Below, in pieces: positions 45,960 to 54,305 of a stretch of 64,000 bases of DNA (within the stretch, counting starts at the first letter, position 1; each line of letters starts with the position of its first letter). The DNA lies in NCBI GenBank assembly GCA_040757835.1, contig JBFLWJ010000016.1:1-64000 (forward strand), read 5' to 3'. Source of the stretch: Actinomycetota bacterium (GTDB lineage: Bacteria > Actinomycetota > Geothermincolia > Geothermincolales > RBG-13-55-18). The notes beneath the pieces were generated by a model. The model was given only the letters and a program-made list of their open reading frames with translations. It was not told the origin of the DNA and searched no databases. The translations under genes and the position numbers were made by a program.

Positions 45960-46118
45960 TCAAACGAAATAACGGAACGGCATCTTGGGCAGGTTGGTCG
46001 CAAGTTGTTTTGCGTAACGCCAGTCCGATGGTCCAGTCGTTGTCGCGAGATAAGCGGCCAGGACCGCCGCAAGGCCCGCCGCTACCAGCACCTTGGTCTT
46101 TATCCCCATGTTCATCAT
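45960..46118 (-). CDS. Single-TM microprotein B, downstream of flavoprotein
   Basis: 52 residues: a short Met-rich N-terminus, a TM helix (VLVAAGLAAVLAAYLA), then DWRYAKQLATNLPKMPFRYFV. It starts 12 bp after the stop of the phytoene-desaturase-like gene, with AGGGGTG upstream of the ATG at 46118. It resembles microprotein A (38140-38325) in order of features and in its AKQ...LP...R-Y-aromatic ending, although overall identity is low. Confidence 0.65.
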   Translation of the reverse strand: MMNMGIKTKVLVAAGLAAVLAAYLATTTGPSDWRYAKQLATNLPKMPFRYFV

Positions 46119-46129
46119 CGTTACACCCC

Positions 46130-47647
46130 TTACGCGTTGTCCCTGGTGACCAGGCCGCCGGTGATGATCCCCCCCGCGAGCACACCCGGGATGCCGCCTC
46201 CGGGGTGTGTCGAGGCCCCCGCCAGGTAGAGGTTCCTGATGGCCTTGGAACGGTTGGCGGGGCGGAAGACCGCCATGTGGGATATGTCGGTCTGGATGCC
46301 GTAAACCGCTCCGGCGGGATGCAGGAGCATGCGCTCCAGGTCCAGCGGCGTGGCCATGTCCCGGTAGACGATGTGCTTGGACAGGTCCGGTATGATGTTG
46401 CGTTCAATGGTGGCGATGGCCGCGTCTATATAGCGCTCCTTCAGTCTGTCCCAGTCATCTCCGGCGAGGTTATACGGTGCAAGGCCCATATGGGTAAGCA
46501 CGTGCTTGCCCTCGGGCGCGAGGGAGGGATCGATCTTGGAGGCCCAGGAGACGAGGCCCATGATCTCCGGCTTGCCATCGACCTCGTAGAGCTTGCCCTT
46601 GAGGTAGTAGTCGCTCCAGTAATCGTTCATCACCTTGGGGCTGGTCAGGTTGAGGGTATGATGGGCGACCAGGGGGGGTTCGTAATCCACGCCCAGGTAG
46701 ATCATGGGGCAGGGCATGGAGAGTTCCATGGACTTGATCCCCCTCCACACGTGCCAGGGAAGATGTTCCCTGCCGATCATGTCCATGTACATCTTCCTGG
46801 CGTTTATGGACCCTACGACGTTGCCGGCCGTTATCTCCGTGCCGTCCCACAGCTCTACTCCCTTCGCGGTGCGGTCCTCGACCATCACGCGCACCACGCG
46901 GGCATCGAACCTGGTCTCCCCGCCCAGGTCCTCGAAGGCCTGCTGTATCCCGGCCGGGATGCGGATCATGCCTCCGGGAGGGTAGTAGATGCCCTCGTGC
47001 TCCAGCAAGCCGATGATGGCGTAGAGGCCGGCGCAGAGGTCGGGCGGCATGCCGCCGTAAAAGGACTGGAAGGCCATGGAGGCCTGCACGTCCTCGTTCT
47101 TGAAGTACTTGGCCACCACCTTCTGGTGAGTGGTTACGAACATGGGCAGCACCTTGATCATCTGGGGATAGCGGATGACCAGCTTGACGGAGTCCAGGAA
47201 GCTCATGCAGGGCACGTAGAAGAAGCTGTCCACCAGCCCGCTGATGATGGGCGTGAACTTCTTGGCGAAATCCAGAAAGGCCTTGGCGTCCTGGGGTGCG
47301 AACCTGGCGATCACCTCCGCCGTGCCCTCCACCGAGGTGGGGTAATTGAAGCGCATGCCCCGGTTGATATCGCAGTAGTCATAGATGGGGTCGACTTCCA
47401 CGAAGGGGATGTATTTCTCGCGTTCCAGGCCCAGGCGCTTGAAGAGTTCCTCGAAGGCGCCGGGCATCTCGACAACACTCGCTCCCACATCGAAGTTGAA
47501 CCCTTCGACCTCGTAGGTCGAACAGCAACCGCCGATGCGGTCCGACTGCTCCAGCACGAGGGTCTTCATGCCCGCCTTCTGGCACAGGGCGGCAGTGGAC
47601 AGGCCGCCGATCCCTCCGCCGATCACCACCACGTCATAGTCAGGCAT
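46130..47647 (-). CDS. Phytoene-desaturase-like FAD oxidoreductase (paralogue B)
   Basis: 505 residues, same family and length as paralogue A. It shows VVVIGGGIGGLSTAALCQKAGMKTLVLE, GGCCSTYEVEGFNFDVGAS and the C-terminal NLYLAGASTHPGGGIPGV. Shared internal blocks include MAFQSFYGGMPP, GIYYPPGGMIRIP and VVEM. It heads the redox cluster on the minus strand, with a 148-bp divergent promoter region before the GNAT gene. Substrate unknown; an isoprenoid or lipid is likely from family. Confidence 0.9.
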   Translation of the reverse strand: MPDYDVVVIGGGIGGLSTAALCQKAGMKTLVLEQSDRIGGCCSTYEVEGFNFDVGASVVEMPGAFEELFKRLGLEREKYIPFVEVDPIYDYCDINRGMRFNYPTSVEGTAEVIARFAPQDAKAFLDFAKKFTPIISGLVDSFFYVPCMSFLDSVKLVIRYPQMIKVLPMFVTTHQKVVAKYFKNEDVQASMAFQSFYGGMPPDLCAGLYAIIGLLEHEGIYYPPGGMIRIPAGIQQAFEDLGGETRFDARVVRVMVEDRTAKGVELWDGTEITAGNVVGSINARKMYMDMIGREHLPWHVWRGIKSMELSMPCPMIYLGVDYEPPLVAHHTLNLTSPKVMNDYWSDYYLKGKLYEVDGKPEIMGLVSWASKIDPSLAPEGKHVLTHMGLAPYNLAGDDWDRLKERYIDAAIATIERNIIPDLSKHIVYRDMATPLDLERMLLHPAGAVYGIQTDISHMAVFRPANRSKAIRNLYLAGASTHPGGGIPGVLAGGIITGGLVTRDNA

Positions 47648-47795
47648 GGTACCTCCCGTCTATTAGCTAGTGATTATGACCCGTGGATATTATCTTACTA
47701 TCTACTTTTGATGTTGGCAAGGCCGCCGGCTCCTCCCGGAGTCTTTTCCGCAAGCGTCATACCCGCGTTATAAAATATGGTCGAGGCGATACGAA

Positions 47796-48362
47796 ATGGA
47801 GTATTTGAGAGGCAGCGAAATCGAAATAAGACCGATGAGCAACCATGATATCGGCCTGTTGCTGCTCTGGATCAACGACGATTCCGTTTCTCCTTTCTGG
47901 TATGGGAGTCACAGAAGGATTGAGCGGGAAGAGCTTCTTCGCGATTGGGCGGACTACTTCGACGAAAGCGAACCGGATAAGGGCAGGTGTTTCATTATCG
48001 AAGATAGGTCAGGACCTGTCGGAACGATCTCCTATACCAACGATAGTCATGACCTGGATGGGCGGAAAGACCTTGCGTCACTGGATATCCTGATCGCAGG
48101 AGAAGAGAACCAGAACAGGGGCCTCGGGACTGCCGCCCTCAAGTTAATGACAACGGCTCTTCTTGAGGGGATGGGCTTCGAATCCGTGATAGCCAGCACT
48201 TACTCCTTCAACGGAAGGATGAGGCACTGTCTCGAGAAGCTGGGATTTATCGAGGAGGGATTCATCTGTGGGATTGACCGGACTAACGGAGAGTATCTAG
48301 AGTCTGTAGTCTACAGCCTTTCCAATAACGAACCGCGGTTTTCCTCGATCAGTTCGCAATAG
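47796..48362 (+). CDS. GNAT-family N-acetyltransferase (RimJ/RimL-like)
   Basis: 188 residues with the GNAT core: an IRPMSNHDIGLLLLWINDD start, central beta strands, and the acetyl-CoA pyrophosphate loop ENQNRGLGTAAL (Q/RxxGxG/A). Members acetylate ribosomal protein N-termini, aminoglycosides or small amines. Its base composition is lower in GC than its neighbours. The 3' end overlaps the convergent CYTH remnant by about 50 bp. Confidence 0.85.
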   Translation: MEYLRGSEIEIRPMSNHDIGLLLLWINDDSVSPFWYGSHRRIEREELLRDWADYFDESEPDKGRCFIIEDRSGPVGTISYTNDSHDLDGRKDLASLDILIAGEENQNRGLGTAALKLMTTALLEGMGFESVIASTYSFNGRMRHCLEKLGFIEEGFICGIDRTNGEYLESVVYSLSNNEPRFSSISSQ

Positions 48363-48745
48363 AACTCGCTCAACAGGTTTTCCTCCGCGATGCAGAACTC
48401 CCGCATGAGCTCCCCGAGCAAGCGCGGACTTTCCTCTTCCAGATAGTCTTCATCCAGCAAGGCCTCGAGTTCGAGGAAGGTCCCGAGTCCGTCGACTTTG
48501 TCGAGATGTATGCGCACGTTTTGGAACAGATAGACGGTGCGTTCCTTTCTTACGACAGCTTTTGCCCCCGGGGCCGACGAGAGCAGTCCCCTGAGGAACG
48601 TAGAATCCGTGACCTCCAGGATATGGTAATCGCTGGATCGCGGTCGTGGTTCGTTGCGCCTTGTGTAGAAGATCAATTTGCCTGGAAGACCTTCGCCCGC
48701 GAACTCGCGGAGCTTGAGGCGGCCTGTGGGCACGATGAAATATAA
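48311..48745 (-). pseudogene. N-terminally truncated CYTH-domain protein
   Basis: About 145 codons match a CYTH/class IV adenylyl-cyclase-like domain: FIVPTGRLKLREF, LIFYTRRNE, VRKERTVYLFQNVRIHLDKVDGLGTFLELE. These carry the Arg/Lys/Glu residues of the tunnel. The first strand with the ExExK signature (about 40 residues) is absent, because the open frame begins at the stop codon of moeA, and no start with a ribosome site is present. I call it a remnant of a triphosphate-binding enzyme. Its stop lies within the convergent GNAT gene. Confidence 0.7.
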
Positions 48746-48747
48746 CC

Positions 48748-49953
48748 CTAGCGCAGGAGCTGGAGGGTGACCTCCGCGCCGGGCTCCAGGCGCCCGATAT
48801 CCTCCGGCAGGATGGCCAGGGCGTTGCCCAGCACCATGGACTTTAAGATGCCGCTGCCCTGGGGGCCGGTGGCCCGCGCGTGGTAGGCGCCGTCGCGCCA
48901 TTCCGCCACCACGCGGATGAACTCGGTCCTTCCCGTCTTGCGGCCCAGGGGCGAGTCGAGGACGGCGGTGACCTGGGGGCGGAAGAGCTCGCGGCATCCC
49001 ATCATCTTGCGCAGGGCCGGGCGCACGAACTGCTCGAAGGAGACCATCACCGACACGGGGTTGCCGGGGAGACCGAAGAGGGGTTTGCCGTGAATATGGC
49101 CGAAGGCCTGGGGCTTGCCCGGCCGCATGGACACCTTCCAGAAGTTCATCTCGCCCAGCTTCGCGAGCACGTCCTTGACCATGTCGTAATCGCCGACGGA
49201 GACGCCCCCGCTGGTTATGAAGAGGTCGACACGCTCCAGGTTATCGAGGATGGTGCGCTCGAGCAGGGCCGCCTCGTCCCGGACCACGCCCAGGCGCAGC
49301 GGCTCCGCACCCGCCTCCCGCACCATGCCGTAGGTGGTGTAGCTGTTGGAGTCCCGGATCTTGCCGGGGGCGAGTTCCTCCTCCGGGCCCACCAGCTCGT
49401 CACCGGTGGAGATGATCCCGGCCACCGCGCGCCGGGTGCAGCGCGGGCGCGCGTAGCCCAGGCTGGCGAGCATGCCCAGCTCGGCGGGGCCGATGGCGGT
49501 GCCCGCCGCCATCACCGTCTCCCCCTCCCGCACATCCTCCCCCGCCCGGCGCACGTGGAATCCGGCGGGCAGGGCCTCCAGGATGAGGACGCGGTCGCCC
49601 TCAACTCGCGTAGCTTCCACGGGGACAACGGTGTCGGCCCCGCCGGGTAGTGGCGCCCCGGTCATGATGCGCAGGGCCTGTCTCTCTCCGACCGTAGTGT
49701 CAGCGGTGTAGCCGGCGGGGAGGTCCCCCAGGACTACCAGTTCGACCGGCTCGTCCCGGGAGGCGCCGGAGATGTCGGCCTCCCTCACCGCGTACCCGTC
49801 CATGGCGGAGTTGTCGAAGGGGGGGATGTGGTAAGGCGCCACGGCGTCCTGCGCCAGGTTCAGCCCCAGGGCCTCCAGGAGCGGCAGCTCGACCTCCTCC
49901 AGCCTGGTGATGGATCCCAGCACTTTTTCCCTCGCCTCGTCGACCGTCAACAT
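48748..49953 (-). CDS. moeA: Molybdopterin molybdenumtransferase
   Basis: 401 residues with the MoeA layout: PFDNSAMDGYAV (the family's adenylated-MPT/metal site), MTGAPLPGGADTVVPVE, the GDELVGP / SGGVSVGDYDMVKD motif of the MogA-like domain, and KPLFGLPGNPVSVMVSFE. It inserts Mo (or W) into adenylated molybdopterin. GGAGG lies eight to nine bases before the ATG at 49953. It is in the same operon as the tungstate transporter, which suggests supply of a tungsto-pterin enzyme. Confidence 0.95.
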   Translation of the reverse strand: MLTVDEAREKVLGSITRLEEVELPLLEALGLNLAQDAVAPYHIPPFDNSAMDGYAVREADISGASRDEPVELVVLGDLPAGYTADTTVGERQALRIMTGAPLPGGADTVVPVEATRVEGDRVLILEALPAGFHVRRAGEDVREGETVMAAGTAIGPAELGMLASLGYARPRCTRRAVAGIISTGDELVGPEEELAPGKIRDSNSYTTYGMVREAGAEPLRLGVVRDEAALLERTILDNLERVDLFITSGGVSVGDYDMVKDVLAKLGEMNFWKVSMRPGKPQAFGHIHGKPLFGLPGNPVSVMVSFEQFVRPALRKMMGCRELFRPQVTAVLDSPLGRKTGRTEFIRVVAEWRDGAYHARATGPQGSGILKSMVLGNALAILPEDIGRLEPGAEVTLQLLR

Positions 49954-49975
49954 CTCACGCAACCTCCACGTTCTC

Positions 49976-50821
49976 TCATTCCTCGCCCTGTTCCCGCGGG
50001 GCGGTCTCGCTCTGCTCCTCCGGCGGTACCCATGCCCCCATGTCCAGGAAAGACCGGCCGTCCTCGGAGAGCAGGTAGTCTATGAACTCCAGCGCCCCCT
50101 CCTGGTCGGCATCGGGATAGGTAACGGAACTCACCGCGGCCGCGCGGTAGACATCCGTAAGCTCCGCTCCCCCCTGCACCAGTATCTCCAGGTCGAGCTC
50201 GTCCGCCAGCCTGTAGTAAGTGCTGCGGTCGGCCAGGGTATAGGCCTGTTGCTGTGATGCCTCCCGCAAGGCCCCCTCGGTGCCGGCGTCCGTGGGCAGG
50301 AGCCAGTTTCCCGTCGTCCCGGCCTCGGAGACGCTCCAGAGGGTGCTCTCCCGGTCGGCGGTGCCTGAACCGTCAAAGCGCAGGATAAAGGTCTGGCCCG
50401 CCGCGGCGATCTTCGCGAAGGCGTCAACGGCGCTCTCCATGCCCCGGATACCGGCCGGGTCCCCCGGGGGACCGAGGACGACGTAGTCGCCCACCATCAC
50501 GTCCTGCCCGCCCTCGAGAAAACCGAGCCGCTCCAGCTCCAGTCCTGCCTCGTAGATGTGGGTAAGGATGACGTCGCACTCCCCGTGCCGCGCCATGGCG
50601 AAAGCCTCCGCGTCGGGGACCACCACCAGTTCCATGCGCCGGCCCGACCTGTCCTGGAAGTCCTCCACCCAGGCCTGCAGGACGCCGCTTCCCTCCAGGT
50701 CGTTGGCGGCGGCGAACACCAGGGGGGCATCGTCGCCCCCACAACCGGTCACGAGAGCCGGCGCGATGAGGAGCGATGCGGCAACAAGCATCGCGAGTAA
50801 AGGAAAGGCCTTTCTCTTCAT
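49976..50821 (-). CDS. Divergent TupA-like substrate-binding lipoprotein
   Basis: 281 residues with a lipoprotein signal (ALVTGCGG lipobox, Cys27). It aligns along its length with the tupA product at 54306-55154 (GECDVI, GDPAG, SAVDAFAKIA, SGTADRE, AYTLADR, DELDLEIL). The N-terminal oxyanion motif TTTSTQDSGL is replaced by AAANDLEGSGV, so the ligand may differ (other oxyanion or metal) or binding may be lost. It lies upstream of moeA on the same strand, 23 bp apart. No second permease accompanies it. Confidence 0.82.
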   Translation of the reverse strand: MKRKAFPLLAMLVAASLLIAPALVTGCGGDDAPLVFAAANDLEGSGVLQAWVEDFQDRSGRRMELVVVPDAEAFAMARHGECDVILTHIYEAGLELERLGFLEGGQDVMVGDYVVLGPPGDPAGIRGMESAVDAFAKIAAAGQTFILRFDGSGTADRESTLWSVSEAGTTGNWLLPTDAGTEGALREASQQQAYTLADRSTYYRLADELDLEILVQGGAELTDVYRAAAVSSVTYPDADQEGALEFIDYLLSEDGRSFLDMGAWVPPEEQSETAPREQGEE

Positions 50822-51126
50822 GGAGATTATTCTACACTACGCTGCGAGGTCGGTCGGGACAAATCCGTCTGCGCAACCACTTGCCCGAGAACTACCAGGT
50901 CGGTCGAAGCGGAACGGGTATAGCCGCGGTAGAAGTCAGGAGTACAGGTCCGGGTATTGTTTATAAGAACCAACACCCCGGGGCGTCGCGACGTCCGGGC
51001 GACCTCCATCTGCGCTGTCCCTTGCCCGGCGAGCAAGGTGCTCGGAGGAGCTTGCGACGACGACCAGCCTTGTCGCCGGGCCGGAAAAGCACTTGCATAT
51101 CAGGTACATCGCTCTAAGCTAAACCT
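50822..51126. other. Intergenic region with repeats and an imperfect long hairpin
   Basis: No gene. It contains GGTCGGTCG twice (50848-50856 and 50898-50906), the 24-bp dispersed repeat, and an imperfect hairpin formed by CCCGGCGAGCAAGG and CCTTGTCGCCGGG (about 51024-51080). It lies between the MOT1 stop and the TupA-like start, so it may be a 5'-UTR structure or a repeat element. Confidence 0.5.
50883..50906. repeat. 24-bp dispersed repeat, copy B
   Basis: Reverse complement of 14542-14565, exact over 24 bases. Confidence 0.8.
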
Positions 51127-52275
51127 CTAGGCGTGCTTCTCACTACCGCATGCGCACCGGTTTCTTTTCCTGAAATAGAACCTCTGGAGGTAATAAACCG
51201 CCAGCCCCGCCGCGAATCCGTAGCCCATGTTGGTGAATACGGAGACGAGCACGGTGGTCGCCATGGGCGCAAGATCCTTCCTCCAGCGGATATTCCTGGC
51301 GAACTTCACCAACTCGAGACCGACCATCAAGAGCATGGCCCCGATGATACCGCTGGGAAAGGCGGCGAAGATCGCCGCGATGGAGGCGGCCAGGAACAAT
51401 CCCATCCCGATCTCGATCGTGCCCTCGATGAGGTTCGTTCCGCCGGTGCGAGCGCCGAAGTAATACTGTCCCGCCAAACCTCCCGCGCCGTGGCACAGGG
51501 GCATGCCACCGAAGAACGGGAATACGAGGTTCATGACCGCCATGTTCAGAGAGAGTTGCCGAACCGTCACCTCGCGCTCAGGCCAGTACTCCTTGATCAG
51601 GGATGAGGTGGCGATGACCGCGTTAGTGGCGGTGAGGGGTATCTGTGCGAAACCGCCGGCGAGGAGCGCCAGCCACACCTCCTTCGCGGAAAAACTGGTG
51701 AGCCTCGGAAGGGTGAAGCTTGGTCCCGCTATATTCTGGAATTCCCCCTTGAATAGCATGATCAGCAGGCCCATTGCCACCAACACCAGAGCAGCGGGAG
51801 CGTAACGGTTGGTCCTCAGAACCAGTACGATGGCTACGGAAACCAGGCCGATCATCCACCCAGCGGCTCCCGCGTTGATCAGCTTGAAAGCCTCGATGGC
51901 GAGCAGGATCCCCAGCGATACCTGGATGCCCCTGATGACGGAGAGCGGCGTCACTCGCGCTATCCTCTTCATGATCCCGGCCGCCCCCAGGACAAGCCAC
52001 ACGATACCCATGGCAAAAGCGGAGGCATAGACCATGGAAGGAGACCAAGCGTGGGCTATGGCTACAATGGCCAGGACCTTCATGGGCTCGATGGGCATAG
52101 GCAGCCGGTAGATCAGCCCGGTGGCGATGTTGGCCAGACCCATCATCACCAGCAGCCCGGCGGGATCGAGGCCGCATACCGCGATGTATCCGATGGCCAG
52201 GGGGAGCAGGGTGCCGAAGTCGCCCATAGATCCGGCCAGCTCATGCAGGTTGAACTCGAAGGAACCGATCTTCAA
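51127..52275 (-). CDS. MOT1-type molybdate/sulfate transporter
   Basis: 382 residues, polytopic (about ten TM segments). The SMGDFGTLLPLA motif near the N-terminus and the RLPMPIEPMKVLA motif are hallmarks of the MOT1 (SulP-related) molybdate transporter family. FFGGMPLCHGAGGLAGQYYFGARTGG is a second signature. The C-terminal tail is short, basic and Cys-containing (KRNRCACG). It is in line with tupC on the same strand, so a second oxyanion transporter is co-expressed. Confidence 0.88.
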   Translation of the reverse strand: MKIGSFEFNLHELAGSMGDFGTLLPLAIGYIAVCGLDPAGLLVMMGLANIATGLIYRLPMPIEPMKVLAIVAIAHAWSPSMVYASAFAMGIVWLVLGAAGIMKRIARVTPLSVIRGIQVSLGILLAIEAFKLINAGAAGWMIGLVSVAIVLVLRTNRYAPAALVLVAMGLLIMLFKGEFQNIAGPSFTLPRLTSFSAKEVWLALLAGGFAQIPLTATNAVIATSSLIKEYWPEREVTVRQLSLNMAVMNLVFPFFGGMPLCHGAGGLAGQYYFGARTGGTNLIEGTIEIGMGLFLAASIAAIFAAFPSGIIGAMLLMVGLELVKFARNIRWRKDLAPMATTVLVSVFTNMGYGFAAGLAVYYLQRFYFRKRNRCACGSEKHA

Positions 52276-52343
52276 CGCCGTCCCTCCGTTAGCGTGTCAG
52301 CGGAGTGGAGACCGTCACCCGGCGGCCCGGGCAACGGACACCC

Positions 52344-53447
52344 TTACGCCCTGGGACCTATATAAGGCAAGACGTGGACGGCAGTCGCCTTGATCACCGC
52401 CGTCACCCTGCGTCCGCGCTCGATGCCCATCTCCTCCCGCGAGGCCAGGGTTATGTAGGCGACCAGCGGAAAGCCACAATCCAGGTCCACCTTCACCAGT
52501 GCTCCCAGGGCTTTCACGTCGACCACACGGGCGGGCAGGCGGTTGCGCGCGGACCCGGCATCGCCGGAATCCGCCAGCAGCACCACTTCCTCGGGATGTA
52601 CCAGTACCCTGACCCGGGAGCCCGGCGGCTGCTCGCAAATGGCTTCTATCCTTGTCCCGCCGATATCCAGATCTGCCATGCCTTCCCGGCATGCCAGCAC
52701 CTCTCCCTCCAGCAGGTTCTCCGCCCCCAGAAACTCGGCGACCTGTTCGCTGACCGGCCGCGCGAAGACCTCCGTGGGCTTTCCCACCTGTTGCAGCTTG
52801 CCGTCGAGCAGCACCGCCAGCCGGTCGGCTATCTCCAGCACCTCGTGGTAGTCGTGGGTCACGTAAACGGCGGTTACTCCCATCTCTTTCACCAGGCGCG
52901 ATATGTCCGCGCGCAGCGATTTGCGGGCGGGGACGTCGAGGGAGGCCAGGGGTTCGTCCATGAACACCAGGCGAGGCTGCAGCACCAGCGCCCGTCCCAG
53001 GGTGACCTTCTGTGCCTCCCCGCCGGACAGGGTCATGGCGTCACGCCCGGCCAGGTCCTCGATTTCCAGCCTCTCCAGCATCTCCTGCACTTTCCTGTTC
53101 CTCTCCTCCTTCGGTATGCGGTGCATCTTGAGCCCGTACGCGATATTGGCCCGCACGGTGCGCTTGAAGAGCAGGGCTTCCTGGAAGATCATGGCCATCT
53201 GGCCCGAGAGCTCCTTCTTCTCCTGCCGGCTCATGGTGGACAGGCGGACGCCGTTCCAGAAGGTCAGCTCACCCGCGGTGGGCTTCTCCAACAGGTTCAT
53301 TATGCGCAACAAGGTGCTCTTGCCGGAGCCGTTAGGCCCGATGACGGCGAGTATCTCCCTCTCGCCGAGCTCGAGGCTGTCAACGTCCAGGACCTGCCTT
53401 CCCTCGTAGGCGTGCTGCAGTCCCTCGACCCTGAGAAAGGCGCTCAA
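52344..53447 (-). CDS. tupC: Tungstate/molybdate ABC transporter ATP-binding protein
   Basis: 367 residues. Walker A GPNGSGKST, Q-loop MIFQEALLF, ABC signature LSGGEAQK, Walker B RLVFMDEP and the switch His in YVTHDYHE are intact. The C-terminal 110 residues form a TOBE/MOP-like oxyanion-sensing domain (RLPARVVDVKALGALVKVDLDCG), which in ModC-type proteins gives feedback control. The TTG start at 53447 overlaps the permease stop (TTGA) with GAGGAGG upstream, so translation is coupled. Confidence 0.88.
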   Translation of the reverse strand: MSAFLRVEGLQHAYEGRQVLDVDSLELGEREILAVIGPNGSGKSTLLRIMNLLEKPTAGELTFWNGVRLSTMSRQEKKELSGQMAMIFQEALLFKRTVRANIAYGLKMHRIPKEERNRKVQEMLERLEIEDLAGRDAMTLSGGEAQKVTLGRALVLQPRLVFMDEPLASLDVPARKSLRADISRLVKEMGVTAVYVTHDYHEVLEIADRLAVLLDGKLQQVGKPTEVFARPVSEQVAEFLGAENLLEGEVLACREGMADLDIGGTRIEAICEQPPGSRVRVLVHPEEVVLLADSGDAGSARNRLPARVVDVKALGALVKVDLDCGFPLVAYITLASREEMGIERGRRVTAVIKATAVHVLPYIGPRA

Positions 53448-54211
53448 ACTGCCTCCTCGTTGCGATGCCGGGACATCATGTTGCGCGCGATGCGCGCCGG
53501 GAAGCTGAGCAGGGTGCCCTGCTGGATCAGGGTCATCACCCATACCAGGAGGACGGTGATGGCCAGCAGGATTATCCCCAGGGCGATGGCCGAGGTGCTG
53601 TTGCCCTTGCTGACCTCGAGCACGGTCGCCGTGGTCAGGGTACGGGTGTAAGGCTCCCCGTTCACGAGCAGGTTGCCCCCCACCATCATGGCCGCTCCCA
53701 CCTCGGAGATGATGCCGCCGAAACCCGCGATTACCGCGGCGACCAGGGAGAGGCGGTTCTCGCGAAGCAGGGTCATGGTGGAGCGTACCTCACCCGCCCC
53801 CAGCGACTTCGATTGCAGCCTCAGCTTGGGATTCACGTTCATCATGGCGGCCATGGTTATGCCCGCGATCAGGGGCATGGCCAGCACGATCTCGGCCAGG
53901 ATGATAGCCCTGGGCGTATAAAGCCAGCCGAGGAAGCCAAGGGGTCCCCTCCGCTTCAGCAGCAGATAGACGAAGAGCCCTACCACCACCGGGGGCAGCC
54001 CCATGCCCGCGTTGACCAGGGTGACCATGAACTTTCGGCCGTGAAAGCGGTAGAGCGCCAGCACCGAGCCCAGGGGGATGCCGATGAGCATCCCGAAAAA
54101 GGTGGCAATGGCACATACGTACAGCGTGAAGAGGGTTATCTTCATCACGTAGGGGTCGAAACTGAAGATCAGTTTGATGGCCTCGACCAGGCCTTCCCAG
54201 ATATCTCCCAT
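53444..54211 (-). CDS. tupB: Tungstate ABC transporter permease
   Basis: About 255 residues with six or so TM helices and the permease EAA-like loop (SLGAGEVRSTMTLLREN, followed by GFGGIISEVGAAMMVGGN). It forms the membrane channel for tungstate entry. The ATG at 54211 is preceded by GAGGTG; a GTG four codons upstream is an alternative start. A strong hairpin separates it from tupA. Confidence 0.88.
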   Translation of the reverse strand: MGDIWEGLVEAIKLIFSFDPYVMKITLFTLYVCAIATFFGMLIGIPLGSVLALYRFHGRKFMVTLVNAGMGLPPVVVGLFVYLLLKRRGPLGFLGWLYTPRAIILAEIVLAMPLIAGITMAAMMNVNPKLRLQSKSLGAGEVRSTMTLLRENRLSLVAAVIAGFGGIISEVGAAMMVGGNLLVNGEPYTRTLTTATVLEVSKGNSTSAIALGIILLAITVLLVWVMTLIQQGTLLSFPARIARNMMSRHRNEEAV

Positions 54212-54254
54212 GTTGATCGCCACCTCTCACCACGACCGCCACCGCCGGAACGTG

Positions 54255-54279
54255 GCCCCGGCGCCAGGCGCCGGGGCCT
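54255..54279 (-). terminator. GC-rich 12-bp hairpin between tupA and tupB
   Basis: GGCCCCGGCGCC-A-GGCGCCGGGGCC is a perfect 12-bp stem with no U-tract. In this position it probably stabilises tupA mRNA or lowers downstream transcription, giving more binding protein than permease. Confidence 0.65.
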
Positions 54280-54305
54280 TGGGACCTATATCATATTAAT
54301 CCAGA

